Numbered from the stretch's first letter, positions 40,622 to 49,742 are shown. The stretch is 64,000 bases of DNA from Terrabacter sp. Ter38 (GCF_024519435.1 NZ_JALJRZ010000004.1:124001-188000), one strand, 5' to 3'. Translations and numbers: made by a program. The notes: generated by a model from the letters alone, not told the origin.

Positions 40622-41025
40622 CGGCATACGAGAACGCCTCTGCTGACAGCGATTCCACCCGCACGTGCATGGTGCGCGTGTGCCGCGACTGCTGTTGCGG
40701 CACGGAAGGCAAGCACCCCGGGGTCGACCACGACGGGCTCCTGGCCCGCCTCGAGGTCGGCACCCGCGGGAGCGCCCGCGTGCTGCGGAGTGCGTGCCTG
40801 CTCGCCTGCGACGAGTCGAACGTCGTCGTCGTGACGCCGTCGGTGGTCGGTCGCCGCGCCGGCGGTCGGCCCGTGTGGGTGCGCGCCGTGCTCGACGACG
40901 AGACGGTCGACGCGGTCACCGGGTGGGTCGCGCTCGGCGGCCCGGGTGTCGCGGACGTGCCGGCGCCGCTCGCGCAGCAGGTGTTCGCCCCGAGCGGGCT
41001 GTCGCTGACGTGGACGGCGGTCTGA
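40618..41025 (+). CDS. (2Fe-2S) ferredoxin-like protein of the cobalt/B12 operon
   Basis: 135 residues from the GTG overlapping the cbtA stop. Cysteines CRDCCCGTEGKH near residue 20 and CLLACDESN near residue 60 fit a thioredoxin-fold [2Fe-2S] ferredoxin. Such proteins are common in actinobacterial cbt/cob loci and are proposed electron donors or cobalt-handling proteins. It is under the cbtB riboswitch by position. A possible partner is CobG, an iron-sulfur monooxygenase, but this is inference. Confidence 0.8.
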   Translation: MTAYENASADSDSTRTCMVRVCRDCCCGTEGKHPGVDHDGLLARLEVGTRGSARVLRSACLLACDESNVVVVTPSVVGRRAGGRPVWVRAVLDDETVDAVTGWVALGGPGVADVPAPLAQQVFAPSGLSLTWTAV

Positions 41026-41034
41026 GGCGCCGCG

Positions 41035-41325
41035 TCAGGAGTCGGTGCGGACGTCCAGCCCCACCTCGACGGTGTCGCCCTCCTCGACGTCCTCGGCGCG
41101 ACGGACGGCGACCTTGAGGGGGACGACGTAGCGGCCGTCCTTGGGCCACAACGACGTCGTCCACCGGGTGCGCCCGATGCGTGCGGTGACCGGGATCATG
41201 CCCCAGCCATAGCTGACGTGGGCCACGTCGTGGAGCGCCTGCGACTCGTCCTCGGGCACGGTGACGAAGTAGTAGGGCGACGGACCTCGCCACTCCCAGA
41301 CCTCGGCGCTGAACTCCAGCTCCAT
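41035..41325 (-). CDS. DUF1905 domain protein
   Basis: 96 residues from the ATG at 41325. A small beta-barrel: MELEFSAEVWEWRGPSPYYF, VTVPEDESQALHD, GWGMIPVTARIGRTRWTTSL, WPKDGRYVVPLKVAVRRAED, EGDTVEV. DUF1905 domains occur alone or with YdeI-like domains; function unknown. It is convergent with the ferredoxin gene and unrelated to corrin synthesis as far as can be seen. Confidence 0.85.
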   Translation of the reverse strand: MELEFSAEVWEWRGPSPYYFVTVPEDESQALHDVAHVSYGWGMIPVTARIGRTRWTTSLWPKDGRYVVPLKVAVRRAEDVEEGDTVEVGLDVRTDS

Positions 41326-41431
41326 GCCCACAGGATGGCACCGATGTCGGTCCGCTCGACGTGGTCTGCGACAGCCTGCGGTCGCTGACATCGTGGCGAG
41401 ATGAACATTCCTCCGGCTGAGCCAGCGGGGG

Positions 41432-42961
41432 TCACGGGACGAAGCGGGGGGTCCAGACCTGGCCGGCGCCGGTGCGGCGGGTGCCGGACGCGCAGACGAT
41501 GACGAGGCACTTCATGTCTATCGTCGCCGGGTCTAGGTCGGCGAGGGTCGTCACCGTGAGGGACTCCTCGGCTCGGCCGACGTCGCGACCCACGACGACG
41601 ACGGTGGCTGGGTCGCGTTCCTCGAGGAACACCTCGCGGGCGCGGGCCACCTGCTCGGTCCGGCTGCGTGAGGCGGGGTTGTAGAGAGCGACGACGAGGT
41701 CGGCCGACGCGGCGGCCCGCAGGCGCCTCTCGATGACGTGCCACGGCTTGAGCCGGTCGGAGAGCGACATGATGGCGAAGTCGCCGCCCAGGGGTGCGCC
41801 GGCTCGAGCCGCCACGGCCTGGGCTGCAGTGACTCCGGGTAGCACGCGCACGGGCACGTCGGTGTAGCCGTGCATCTCAGCCGCCTCGAAGACCGCCGAC
41901 GCCATGCCGAAGACTCCGGCGTCGCCACCGGAGACGACCGCGACCCGCTCGCCCTTGCGGGCCAGCTCGAGGGCGTCCCGGGCGCGGTCCACCTCGACCG
42001 TGTTGCCGGAGGCGTGACGGGTGAGGCCCTCGCGCTGCGGGACCCGGTTGACGTAGGGCGCGTAGCCGACGACGTGACCGACCTCGGCGAGCGCGACCGA
42101 CGCCTCCGGGGTGAGCCAGCGGTCGGGGCCGGGTCCGAGGCCGATGACGACGACCTCGCCCTGGGCGTCGTCCACCGGACCTTCTTGCGGGACAGCCAGA
42201 TCGCTGATGCCAGAGGATGCCGCACGCCCGGCCGCGTCGGCCCGCAGGTCGCGACCGGGGACGACGACCATCGACATGTACGGCACCGTCGAGGCGTCGA
42301 CCTCGGCGACGGGGAGCACCCGCTCGGCATCGGAGCTGGCCCGCTCGACGTAGCGCGCCTCGTCGAGCCGTCCGGCCTGGTGCAAGGCGTCGCGGACGTT
42401 CTCGAAGGTGCGGCCGAGCTTCATCACGACCGCAGCCTCGGTGTCGGCGAGCCGGCGCGCGAGCTCCGGCACCGGCAGCGTCCCGGGCAGGATGGTCAGC
42501 ACGTCCTCGTGCCGGCAGAGGCCGGTGGCAACGGCGGCCGCCGACCCGCTGACCGACGTGACACCCGGGACGACCGCGGTGTCGTAGCGGTCGGCGAGAC
42601 GGTCGTGGAGGTACATGTAGGTGCCGTAGAAGAGCGGGTCCCCCTCGGCGAGGACGACGACGTTGCGGCCCGAGTCCAGATGTGCGGCAAGGCGATCGGT
42701 CGACTCGTCGTAGAAGTCGGCCATGAGGCCGTGGTAGCCGAGTGGGTGGTCCGTCGCGCCGGTGGTGACGGGGTAGACGAGCAGCTCCTCGACGACTCCC
42801 TCACGGAAGTACGAGGCGGCGATGCGTCGGGCGATCGAGTCGCCCCGCGGCCCGCTGTGGAACGCGAGGACGTCGGCCTCGCCGATGAGCCGCGCGGCCT
42901 TGACCGTGACGAGCTCGGGGTCGCCCGGCCCGACGCCGACGCCGCGGAGCCAGCCGGTCAC
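41432..42961 (-). CDS. cobIJ: Fused precorrin-2 C20-methyltransferase / precorrin-3B C17-methyltransferase
   Basis: 509 residues from the GTG at 42961, overlapping the cobH stop (GTGA). Residues 1-245 are CobI: LRGVGVGPGDPELVTVKAAR, LAEGDPLFYGTYMYLHDRLA, PGVTSVSGSAAAVATGL. Residues 265-509 are CobJ: VVIGLGPGPDRWLTPEASVA, VGYAPYVNRVP, VSGGDAGVFGMASAVFEAAE, LPGVTAAQAVAARAGAPLGG, ALYNPASRSRTEQVARAREV. The fusion makes precorrin-3A, then after CobG ring-contracts to precorrin-4. Fused CobIJ is usual in actinobacteria. Confidence 0.95.
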   Translation of the reverse strand: MTGWLRGVGVGPGDPELVTVKAARLIGEADVLAFHSGPRGDSIARRIAASYFREGVVEELLVYPVTTGATDHPLGYHGLMADFYDESTDRLAAHLDSGRNVVVLAEGDPLFYGTYMYLHDRLADRYDTAVVPGVTSVSGSAAAVATGLCRHEDVLTILPGTLPVPELARRLADTEAAVVMKLGRTFENVRDALHQAGRLDEARYVERASSDAERVLPVAEVDASTVPYMSMVVVPGRDLRADAAGRAASSGISDLAVPQEGPVDDAQGEVVVIGLGPGPDRWLTPEASVALAEVGHVVGYAPYVNRVPQREGLTRHASGNTVEVDRARDALELARKGERVAVVSGGDAGVFGMASAVFEAAEMHGYTDVPVRVLPGVTAAQAVAARAGAPLGGDFAIMSLSDRLKPWHVIERRLRAAASADLVVALYNPASRSRTEQVARAREVFLEERDPATVVVVGRDVGRAEESLTVTTLADLDPATIDMKCLVIVCASGTRRTGAGQVWTPRFVP

Positions 42962-43626
42962 AGCTCCTCCTCGCGGGCCAGGGCGTTGACGGCAGCGGCC
43001 GCGAGGGCTGAGCCACCGCGCCGACCGTGCACGACGAGCCATGGGATGTCGAAGGGGTTGTCGGCCAGGGCGACCTTCGCCTCCGCGGAGCCGATGAAGC
43101 CGACGGGGATGCCGATGATGGCGGCCGGGCGCGGGCCACCGTCGGCGATGGTCTCGAGGAGGTGGAAGAGCGCCGTGGGCGCGTTGCCGATGGCGACCAC
43201 GGCGCCGTCGACCCGGTCGCCCCAGAGCGAGACGGCGGCCGCGGATCGCGTCGTGCCCCAAGCCTGTGCGAGAGCCGGAACCCGCTCGTCGCGCAGCGTG
43301 CAGACGACCTCGTTGTCGCGGGGCAGCCGGGCCCGGGTGATGCCGGAGGCGATCATGTGCGCATCGGTGAGGATGGGCGCACCGGACCGCAACACGGTCC
43401 GCGCGGCCGTGACGAGTCGGGGGTGCACGGCGATGTGCTCGGTGAGGTCGACGTCGCCACTCGCGTGCACCATGCGGACGACCACGACTCGGGCGTCCTC
43501 GGGAAGGTGGTCGAGCCGGGCCTCCCGCCGGATCGTCGCGAACGACCGGCGATAGATCTCCGCCCCGTCCGTGACGTAGTCGTAGCGGCGCGTCGGCGCC
43601 TGCCGTGTCTCGGTGGTCACGTCCAT
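42958..43626 (-). CDS. cobH: Precorrin-8X methylmutase
   Basis: 222 residues. CobH/CbiC motifs: YVTDGAEIYRRSFATIRREA, VVVRMVHASGDVDLTEHI with the catalytic His, ILTDAHMIASGITRARLP, VAIGNAPTALFHLLE, GIPVGFIGSAEAK. It moves a methyl group from C11 to C12 to give hydrogenobyrinic acid. Its ATG lies 10 bases inside the end of cobG and its stop overlaps cobIJ, forming a tight cobG-cobH-cobIJ unit. Confidence 0.95.
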   Translation of the reverse strand: MDVTTETRQAPTRRYDYVTDGAEIYRRSFATIRREARLDHLPEDARVVVVRMVHASGDVDLTEHIAVHPRLVTAARTVLRSGAPILTDAHMIASGITRARLPRDNEVVCTLRDERVPALAQAWGTTRSAAAVSLWGDRVDGAVVAIGNAPTALFHLLETIADGGPRPAAIIGIPVGFIGSAEAKVALADNPFDIPWLVVHGRRGGSALAAAAVNALAREEEL

Positions 43627-44750
43627 GAGGACTCCTGCTCGGCGATGGTGGACAAGGCTTGCTCGGTGGACCGCGGGGCCAGCACGTCGACGTATGCCGT
43701 CGCGGGCGTTCCGCACCGACGCTCGCACCCGCTGACGTGCACGGGGAGGTGGCCGCCCGGCAGGACCGGGGCGAGGTCGCGGGCCAGGGCTCGGGTGTCG
43801 AGAGCGGACCGGGCGCACCCCGGGAGGCCGGTGCAGGCGTGCAGCCGGGTCCAGGGTGAGCCGGCGTGGGTCACCAGGCCCGCTGCCTCGAGCTCGGGCA
43901 GTGCTGCGGCGGCCTTCTCGATGACGAGCGAGCGCCACGGAGTCACGAGCACGCGGTCCGTGACTCCGGCGAGCGTGGCGACGTGGCCGGGTCGGAGCAG
44001 GCCGAGTGGCACGGCCACGACGGCGTGGTCGCCGACTGAGCCGAGCGGGCGTTCCGGCCGACGTGGCAGGTCGAGCTCGGCCGTCGGCTCGGGTCCGAGC
44101 GGCACCGCGAGCTCGTTGACGTGCCAGATGGATTCGTCGCCACCGGCCGCTTGCACGAACTGGTGCGCGAGGGCGACCAGCCGGGGGACGGCGGCCGCCA
44201 GCGGCACCTCCCAGCCGCGGTCGATGGCACCAGCCAGCACGACGCAGCGACCGGGACCGGTCGCGAACACGCCGAGGTCGAAGGACTCGCCCACGACGTC
44301 ACCACGGCCGTCGTCGAGGACGAGGAGGAAGCGGCCGCCGAGGCGGGAGAGGGCGGGATCGGTGCGGAGCGCGGCGTCGAGGGCGCGGGTCACGGGACGC
44401 AGGTCACAGTGTCCGGCGCCGTCGAGGCCGGAGAGTGGCGAGGCGACGATGTTGCGGACGAGCTCGTGGGTCGCCGAGGGGACGAGTCCCGTCGCCCGGA
44501 TCGCGTCACGGATCCGCGGCGTCAGCGGGTCGGGGAGCCCGCGCAGCTGCAGGGCCCCACGCGACGTCAGTTGGATCGCCGGATCCGGCTGTCCGGCAAC
44601 GACATCCATGAGATCGGACAGGGCCTCGATGCGCACCGGCTGGCCGGCAGGACGGAGCCGCACGATCGAGCCGTCGACCGCGACGAAGGGTCGCCCGACA
44701 CCGGGACAGGCGTCGCCTGCCCGGCGCTCTCGGCTCGACGGGGCGGTCAC
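43617..44750 (-). CDS. cobG: Precorrin-3B synthase (Fe-S monooxygenase)
   Basis: 377 residues if started at the GTG at 44750, or 380 from the ATG at 44759. The earlier ATG overlaps a TAGCAT -10 box, so a leaderless GTG start is preferred. Nitrite/sulfite-reductase-like repeats are present (LRPAGQPVRIEALSDLMDVV, IQLTSRGALQLRGL). The [4Fe-4S] cysteines are CTGLPGC and SGCERRCG near the C-terminus. CobG hydroxylates C20 with O2, which makes this the aerobic pathway. Confidence 0.9.
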   Translation of the reverse strand: MTAPSSRERRAGDACPGVGRPFVAVDGSIVRLRPAGQPVRIEALSDLMDVVAGQPDPAIQLTSRGALQLRGLPDPLTPRIRDAIRATGLVPSATHELVRNIVASPLSGLDGAGHCDLRPVTRALDAALRTDPALSRLGGRFLLVLDDGRGDVVGESFDLGVFATGPGRCVVLAGAIDRGWEVPLAAAVPRLVALAHQFVQAAGGDESIWHVNELAVPLGPEPTAELDLPRRPERPLGSVGDHAVVAVPLGLLRPGHVATLAGVTDRVLVTPWRSLVIEKAAAALPELEAAGLVTHAGSPWTRLHACTGLPGCARSALDTRALARDLAPVLPGGHLPVHVSGCERRCGTPATAYVDVLAPRSTEQALSTIAEQESSWT

Positions 44751-44757
44751 GCGGCAC

Positions 44758-44785
44758 ATGCTAGGCCCGAGCCCGGCGAGGTCAA
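44758..44785 (-). promoter_or_regulatory. cobG-cobH-cobIJ promoter
   Basis: On the minus strand TTGACC (complement of 44780-44785), 16 bp, TAGCAT (complement of 44758-44763). The -10 box overlaps the ATG at 44759 and lies 7 bases before the in-frame GTG at 44750, the spacing seen at other apparent leaderless starts here. The promoter lies back-to-back with that of cobN. Confidence 0.55.
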
Positions 44786-44811
44786 GCCGGCCGTCCCGGG
44801 CTATGGTGGGG

Positions 44812-44917
44812 CCAGCGTCGTCGATCCAGGAACCCGGTGAGAATCCGGGACGGTCCCGCCACTGTGAGTCGCCACCCGTGAGGGAGGCGGTGAGTCAGGA
44901 ACTGCCGGCAGCGCTTC
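44812..44917 (+). ncRNA. Cobalamin riboswitch upstream of cobN
   Basis: CCAGGAACCCGGTGAGAATC, then GGGACGGTCCCGCCACTGTGA, a short arm, and the B12 box GAGTCAGGAACTGCC at about 44891-44905 are the aptamer core (outer limits approximate). After it, GCGGGG (44933-44938) can pair with CCCCGC (44947-44952) directly before the ribosome site GAGGAG of cobN, a likely expression platform. TATGGT at 44802-44807 is a plausible -10 box. Confidence 0.9.
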
Positions 44918-44964
44918 TCTTTCCTTTCGACCGCGGGGCGCGGACACCCCGCCGAGGAGTTCCA

Positions 44965-47900
44965 GTGACGCGCATCGCGCTGCTCTCGACGTCTGACACC
45001 GACCTGCTGTGTGCCCGCGGGAGCGGTGCCGACTACCTGGTCGCCAACCCTTCGCGTCCCGGACACACGTCCCTGGCCGAGGCCATCGAGGCTGCCGACA
45101 TCGTCGTGGCCCGCATCCTCGGCGGCCCCCAGGACCTCTGCGAGGGCTTCCGCCGGATCCGGGCCACGGACACGCCGATGGTCGTGCTCGGTGGCGAGCA
45201 GACCCCGCACGCCGCCCTCATGGAGCTCTCGACCGTCGCGCCCGGCGTCGTCGCCGAGGCCCATCGCTACCTCGCCGAGGGCGGCGCGGCCAACCTCCGG
45301 GAGCTGCACGCCTTCCTCGGCGACACGCTCCTCATGACGGGCGAGGGTTTCGAGCCACCCGTCACCCTGCCGACGTGGGGCGTCCTCGACCGCCCGGAGC
45401 CCCAGCCTGCGGCCGGGGGTGACCTCCGTCCTCGAGTCGGGATCCTCTTCTACCGGGCCCAGTTCGCCGCCGAGAACACCGCCTACGTCCACGCCCTCGC
45501 CGACGCCGTCGACGCGGCCGGAGGTGTCGGCGTGCCGGTCCACGTCTCGTCACTGCGCGACGCCCCCGCCGACCTGCTCGAGCACCTCACGGCATACGAC
45601 GTCCTCGTGACGACGGTGCTCGCAGCGGGCGGCACCAGGCCGGGCACGGCGAGCGCCGGCGAGGACGACGAGGCGTGGGACGTGCAGGCACTGGCCGCCC
45701 TCGACGTCCCGATCATCCAGGGCCTCTGCCTGACGTGGAGCCGCGACCAGTGGGACGCGAGCGACGACGGGATGAGCCCGCTCGACGTCGCGACGCAGGT
45801 CGCCGTGCCCGAGTTCGACGGCCGCATCATCGGAGGGGTCTTCTCCTTCAAGGAGACCGACGCCGACGGCCTGCCGCACTACGTGCCGGACCCCGAGCGT
45901 TGCGCGCGCCTCGCCACGCTCGCCGTCAACCACGCCCGCCTGCGCCACACCCCGCCGGCCGAGCGGCGGATCGCGGTCGTCCTGTCGGCCTACCCGTCCA
46001 AGCACTCGCGCATCGGCAACGCCGTCGGTCTCGACACGCCGGTCTCGATCATCCGGCTGCTGCGGGCGATGCGCGACGCCGGCTACGACCTCGGCGAGCC
46101 GGGCGAGATCCCCGGCACCGGGCCGCTCGAGCCGGTCGACGGCGAGTCGCCCGACACGACCGCGGGCAACGCCCTCATCCATGCCCTCATCGAGGCCGGT
46201 GGGCAGGACGAGGACTGGCTGACGCAGGCGCAGCTGAGCGGCCATCCGGTGCGCATCCCGGCCGCCCGCTACCGCGAGCACTTCGACGCGCTGCCCGACG
46301 GGCTGCGCGACGCCGTCACGAGGCACTGGGGCGCGGCGCCCGGCGAGGTCTTCGTCGACCGCCACACCGACCCCGACGGCGAGCTCGTCGCGGCGAGCAT
46401 CCGCGCCGGCAACGTCGTCGTCCTCGTCCAGCCCCCGCGCGGCTTCGGCGAGAACCCCATCGCGATCTACCACGACCCCGACCTCCCGCCGACCCACCAC
46501 TACCTCGCCGTCTACGACTGGCTCGCAAGGCAGTTCGGCGCCCACGCCGTCGTCCACATGGGCAAGCACGGCAACCTCGAGTGGCTGCCCGGCAAGAACC
46601 TCGCGCTGTCCGCCGCGTGTGGGCCCGACGCGACGATCGGCTCGATTCCCCTCGTCTACCCCTTCCTCGTCAACGACCCCGGCGAGGGCAGCCAGGCCAA
46701 GCGCCGCGCCCACGCGACGATCGTCGACCACCTCGTGCCCCCGATGGCGCGCGCCGAGTCCTACGGCGACATCGCCCGACTCGAGCAGCTGCTCGACGAG
46801 TACGGCAACGTCTCCGTCATGGACCCGGCCAAGGCGCCGGCCCTGCGCGCCGAGATCTGGACGCTCATCCAGTCCGCTCAGATGCACCACGACCTGGGGC
46901 TCGAGGACCGGCCCGACGACGATGCCTTCGACGAGTTCGTCATGCACGTCGACGGCTGGCTCTGCGAGGTCAAGGACGTCCAGATCAGGGACGGACTCCA
47001 TGTTCTTGGCGAGGCCCCCACGGGGGAGGGCCTCGCCAACCTCGTACTCGCGATCCTGCGGGCCAACCAGGTCTTCGCCGGTGCCGTGGGCGCCGTGCCG
47101 GGACTTCGGACGGCGCTCGGGTTGAGTGAGGGGCAATCCGAGCGCTCGTCCGTCGACGACGCCGAGGAGCAGGCGAGCGCACTCGTCGCCGCTCTCGCCG
47201 AGGCCGACTGGGACGAAGCCGCGGTGCCAGGCGTCGTGCGCGACCGGCTGGGCGCCGACCCGCAGGCAGACACCGATGGCGTATGCCGTTCCCTCGCGTT
47301 CGCGTGCCGCGAGGTCGTCCCGCGGTTGCGGGCGACGACGGGCGAGATCGACGCGGTGCTCCATGCGCTCGACGGCGGCTACGTCCCGGCCGGGCCCTCG
47401 GGGTCGCCCCTGCGCGGCCTCGTCAACGTGCTGCCGACCGGGCGCAACTTCTACTCCGTCGACCCGAAGGCGATCCCGAGCCGACTCGCCTGGGAGACCG
47501 GACAGCGCCTCGCGGATGACCTGCTCGCCCGGCACCGGGCCGACACGGGCGAGTGGCCGCGGTCGGTCGGTCTCTCGGTGTGGGGCACGTCGGCGATGCG
47601 CACGTCGGGCGACGACATCGCCGAGGTGCTGGCGCTCCTCGGCGTGCGCCCCCGCTGGGACGAGATGTCGCGCCGGGTCGTCGGGCTCGACGCCATCCCG
47701 CTCCCCGAGCTCGGCCGGCCGCGCATCGACGTCACGGTCCGCATCTCCGGCTTCTTCCGCGACGCCTTCCCGCACGTCATCGCCATGCTCGACGACGCCG
47801 TGCAGCTCGTGGCCGACCTCGACGAGTCCCCCGACGACAACTACCTCCGGGCCCACGTCGCCGGCGATCTCGCCGAGCACGGTGACGCCCGCCGCGCCAC

Positions 47901-48618
47901 GACCCGGATCTTCGGCAGCAAGCCCGGCTCCTACGGCGCCGGCATCCTCCCGCTCATCGAGTCGGGCAACTGGCGCTCGGACGCCGACCTCGCGGAGGTC
48001 TACGCGACGTGGGGCGGCTTCGCCTACGGGCGCGAGCTGGACGGCATACCTGCTCGGGCCGACATGGAGCGCACCTACGCGCGGATGGACGTCGCCGCCA
48101 AGAACATCGACACGCGCGAGCACGACATCGCCGACAGTGACGACTACTTCCAGTACCACGGCGGCATGGTCGCCACGGTCCGCGCGCTCACCGGGCGCGA
48201 GCCCAAGGCGTACGTCGGCGACTCCACGACGCCGGACGCGGTGCGCACCCGCAGCCTCACCGAGGAGACGGCGCGCGTCTTCCGGGCGCGGGTCGTCAAC
48301 CCGCGCTGGATCGCGGCGATGCGGCGGCACGGCTACAAGGGCGCGTTCGAGCTCGCGGCGACCGTCGACTACCTCTACGGCTTCGACGCGACGGCCGGGG
48401 TCGTGACCGACTGGATGTACGAGCAGCTCGCCCGGACCTACGTGCTCGACAAGGAGAACCGCGACTTCCTCCAGCACGCCAACCCGTGGGCGCTGCACGG
48501 CATGATCGAGCGGCTCCACGAGGCCGTCGACCGCGGCCTATGGGAGGAGCCGGACCCCCAACTGATGGCGGACCTCCAGCAGGTCTACCTCGACGTCGAG
48601 GGCGACCTCGAGGACTGA
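44965..48618 (+). CDS. cobN: Cobaltochelatase large subunit
   Basis: 1217 residues from the GTG at 44965 with GAGGAG five bases upstream. CobN/BchH-type landmarks: LLSTSDTDLLCARGSGADYL, LFYRAQFAAENTAYVHALAD, LSAYPSKHSRIGNAVGLDTP, VVHMGKHGNLEWLPGKNLAL, PFLVNDPGEGSQAKRRAHAT, WGTSAMRTSGDDIAEVLALL, FGSKPGSYGAGILPLIESGN. It inserts Co(II) into hydrogenobyrinic a,c-diamide using ATP with the fused ChlID subunit. Length is normal. Single-gene unit under its own riboswitch. Confidence 0.95.
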   Translation: MTRIALLSTSDTDLLCARGSGADYLVANPSRPGHTSLAEAIEAADIVVARILGGPQDLCEGFRRIRATDTPMVVLGGEQTPHAALMELSTVAPGVVAEAHRYLAEGGAANLRELHAFLGDTLLMTGEGFEPPVTLPTWGVLDRPEPQPAAGGDLRPRVGILFYRAQFAAENTAYVHALADAVDAAGGVGVPVHVSSLRDAPADLLEHLTAYDVLVTTVLAAGGTRPGTASAGEDDEAWDVQALAALDVPIIQGLCLTWSRDQWDASDDGMSPLDVATQVAVPEFDGRIIGGVFSFKETDADGLPHYVPDPERCARLATLAVNHARLRHTPPAERRIAVVLSAYPSKHSRIGNAVGLDTPVSIIRLLRAMRDAGYDLGEPGEIPGTGPLEPVDGESPDTTAGNALIHALIEAGGQDEDWLTQAQLSGHPVRIPAARYREHFDALPDGLRDAVTRHWGAAPGEVFVDRHTDPDGELVAASIRAGNVVVLVQPPRGFGENPIAIYHDPDLPPTHHYLAVYDWLARQFGAHAVVHMGKHGNLEWLPGKNLALSAACGPDATIGSIPLVYPFLVNDPGEGSQAKRRAHATIVDHLVPPMARAESYGDIARLEQLLDEYGNVSVMDPAKAPALRAEIWTLIQSAQMHHDLGLEDRPDDDAFDEFVMHVDGWLCEVKDVQIRDGLHVLGEAPTGEGLANLVLAILRANQVFAGAVGAVPGLRTALGLSEGQSERSSVDDAEEQASALVAALAEADWDEAAVPGVVRDRLGADPQADTDGVCRSLAFACREVVPRLRATTGEIDAVLHALDGGYVPAGPSGSPLRGLVNVLPTGRNFYSVDPKAIPSRLAWETGQRLADDLLARHRADTGEWPRSVGLSVWGTSAMRTSGDDIAEVLALLGVRPRWDEMSRRVVGLDAIPLPELGRPRIDVTVRISGFFRDAFPHVIAMLDDAVQLVADLDESPDDNYLRAHVAGDLAEHGDARRATTRIFGSKPGSYGAGILPLIESGNWRSDADLAEVYATWGGFAYGRELDGIPARADMERTYARMDVAAKNIDTREHDIADSDDYFQYHGGMVATVRALTGREPKAYVGDSTTPDAVRTRSLTEETARVFRARVVNPRWIAAMRRHGYKGAFELAATVDYLYGFDATAGVVTDWMYEQLARTYVLDKENRDFLQHANPWALHGMIERLHEAVDRGLWEEPDPQLMADLQQVYLDVEGDLED

Positions 48619-48675
48619 GCCGCGCGCTCGTCTCATTGCGGGGACGCGGCGGCGCCCCGGGTCCTACCGTGGGGC

Positions 48676-49155
48676 ATGGTTGGTCGATCGGGAGGTCGGG
48701 CGGTGCGTGGCCTCGTGGCAGTCGCAATCGTCGTGATGATGGCCGGGCTGGCCGGCTGTGGCGACGACTCCGGTGGAGGGGACGATTCCTCCGGTGCCGG
48801 CGACCAGGGACGTGAGAAGGGCTGCGAGCTCGCGATGTCGAGCCTGGCCAGCGGTTTGCAGGAGTATGCGCGGACCCGCGTGGTGGGCGACTTCCTCGAA
48901 GCCATCGCCATGCCGGCGTCGGTCCCGTGCCGCAACGCGATCGCCAACATCCAGCAAGGGCGGGCGGTGACCTTCGACCTGCTGCGGCCGAACGGGGAGA
49001 TCCTCGAGCTCCCCGTCTCGCCGCGCGTCGTGCAGTACCCGGTCGCGGTGCCGACAGTGCCGGCGTCCGACGACAGGACGGCCCGCTGCTCCGCCACCTT
49101 CGGTGGGACGTTTCTCTACAACCCGTGCCTCAACGGCGACATCGACCCGTTCTGA
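48676..49155 (+). CDS. Putative lipoprotein
   Basis: 159 residues. An N-terminal signal (VRGLVAVAIVVMMAGLAGC) ends in a lipobox L-A-G-C with Cys28, then a flexible Asp/Gly/Ser-rich stretch. The mature part has four further cysteines (KGCELAM, VPCRNAI, RCSATF, NPCLNG) that could form two disulfides. No family recognised. TACCGT (48665-48670) five bases before the ATG suggests a leaderless mRNA. It follows cobN by 57 bp but probably has its own promoter. Confidence 0.75.
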   Translation: MVGRSGGRAVRGLVAVAIVVMMAGLAGCGDDSGGGDDSSGAGDQGREKGCELAMSSLASGLQEYARTRVVGDFLEAIAMPASVPCRNAIANIQQGRAVTFDLLRPNGEILELPVSPRVVQYPVAVPTVPASDDRTARCSATFGGTFLYNPCLNGDIDPF

Positions 49156-49173
49156 CGCTCGGGATCTCGGGCC

Positions 49174-49656
49174 CTAGCTGAGGATCCCGTGGCGCGCGTT
49201 CCAGCGCCTCGCACCCGCTGCCGCGTCGACCATGCCCCACACCCAGAAGCCGAAGACGCCGACGATCCCGACGACGACGATGACGAGCACGCAGCTGATG
49301 AGGTAGCCGATGAGGATCCCGACGCCCTTGGCCACGTCGCCGTTGATCATGCTGCCGAGGCCTGGCAGGAAGAACGACGCGAGCACGGAGAGCGCCGGGC
49401 TCTTCGGTGCCACCTGGGCGTAGTAGACCGGGGTGCCGACCATTCCGGGAGGGCCTGGGGAGGGTGTCGGCGGCGGCCAGTCGGCTGGTCCCCACGGCGC
49501 GCCCGATGCCTGGTGCGGCAGCCCGTGGACATCGGTCGCCGCGACCGGAGGCGCCATCGGGGGCCGGGTGTGCGGTGTCCACGCGCGTCCGTCCCAGTAG
49601 CGCTCGCCCTCGCCGGCCGGGTACCAGCCGGGAGGAGCCGAAGGTCCTTGGTTCAT
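49174..49656 (-). CDS. DUF2510 protein with C-terminal TM2-like membrane region
   Basis: 160 residues from the ATG at 49656. N-terminal DUF2510 motif (PPGWYPAGEGERYWDGRAWT, then PHTRPP) at about 8-35, then a Pro-rich linker (about 36-85). Two hydrophobic segments follow (SVLASFFLPGLGSMINGDVA, and GYLISCVLVIVVVGIVGVFG with FWVWGMVDAA), as in TM2-domain proteins. It is a membrane protein with a small cytoplasmic W-rich domain; function unknown. Convergent with the lipoprotein gene, 18 bp apart. Confidence 0.82.
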   Translation of the reverse strand: MNQGPSAPPGWYPAGEGERYWDGRAWTPHTRPPMAPPVAATDVHGLPHQASGAPWGPADWPPPTPSPGPPGMVGTPVYYAQVAPKSPALSVLASFFLPGLGSMINGDVAKGVGILIGYLISCVLVIVVVGIVGVFGFWVWGMVDAAAGARRWNARHGILS

Positions 49657-49742
49657 GAGCGAGTTCCTCCTCAGCCTCGTCAGTGTCCTGACCTCCAGAG
49701 CGTATGTCGGGACGTGGCCACGTCCGGCCGTTTTGTCGGCGG

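Noticed and set aside
43027-44964. Plus-strand frame extending cobN upstream by over 600 codons
   Set aside because: It runs through cobG, cobH and the riboswitch; CobN homology begins at 44965 after GAGGAG.
45550-48519. 989-codon open frame on the minus strand opposite cobN
   Set aside because: It is the antisense shadow of cobN; the plus frame has all CobN motifs, a riboswitch and a ribosome site, and long antisense frames are expected at this GC content.
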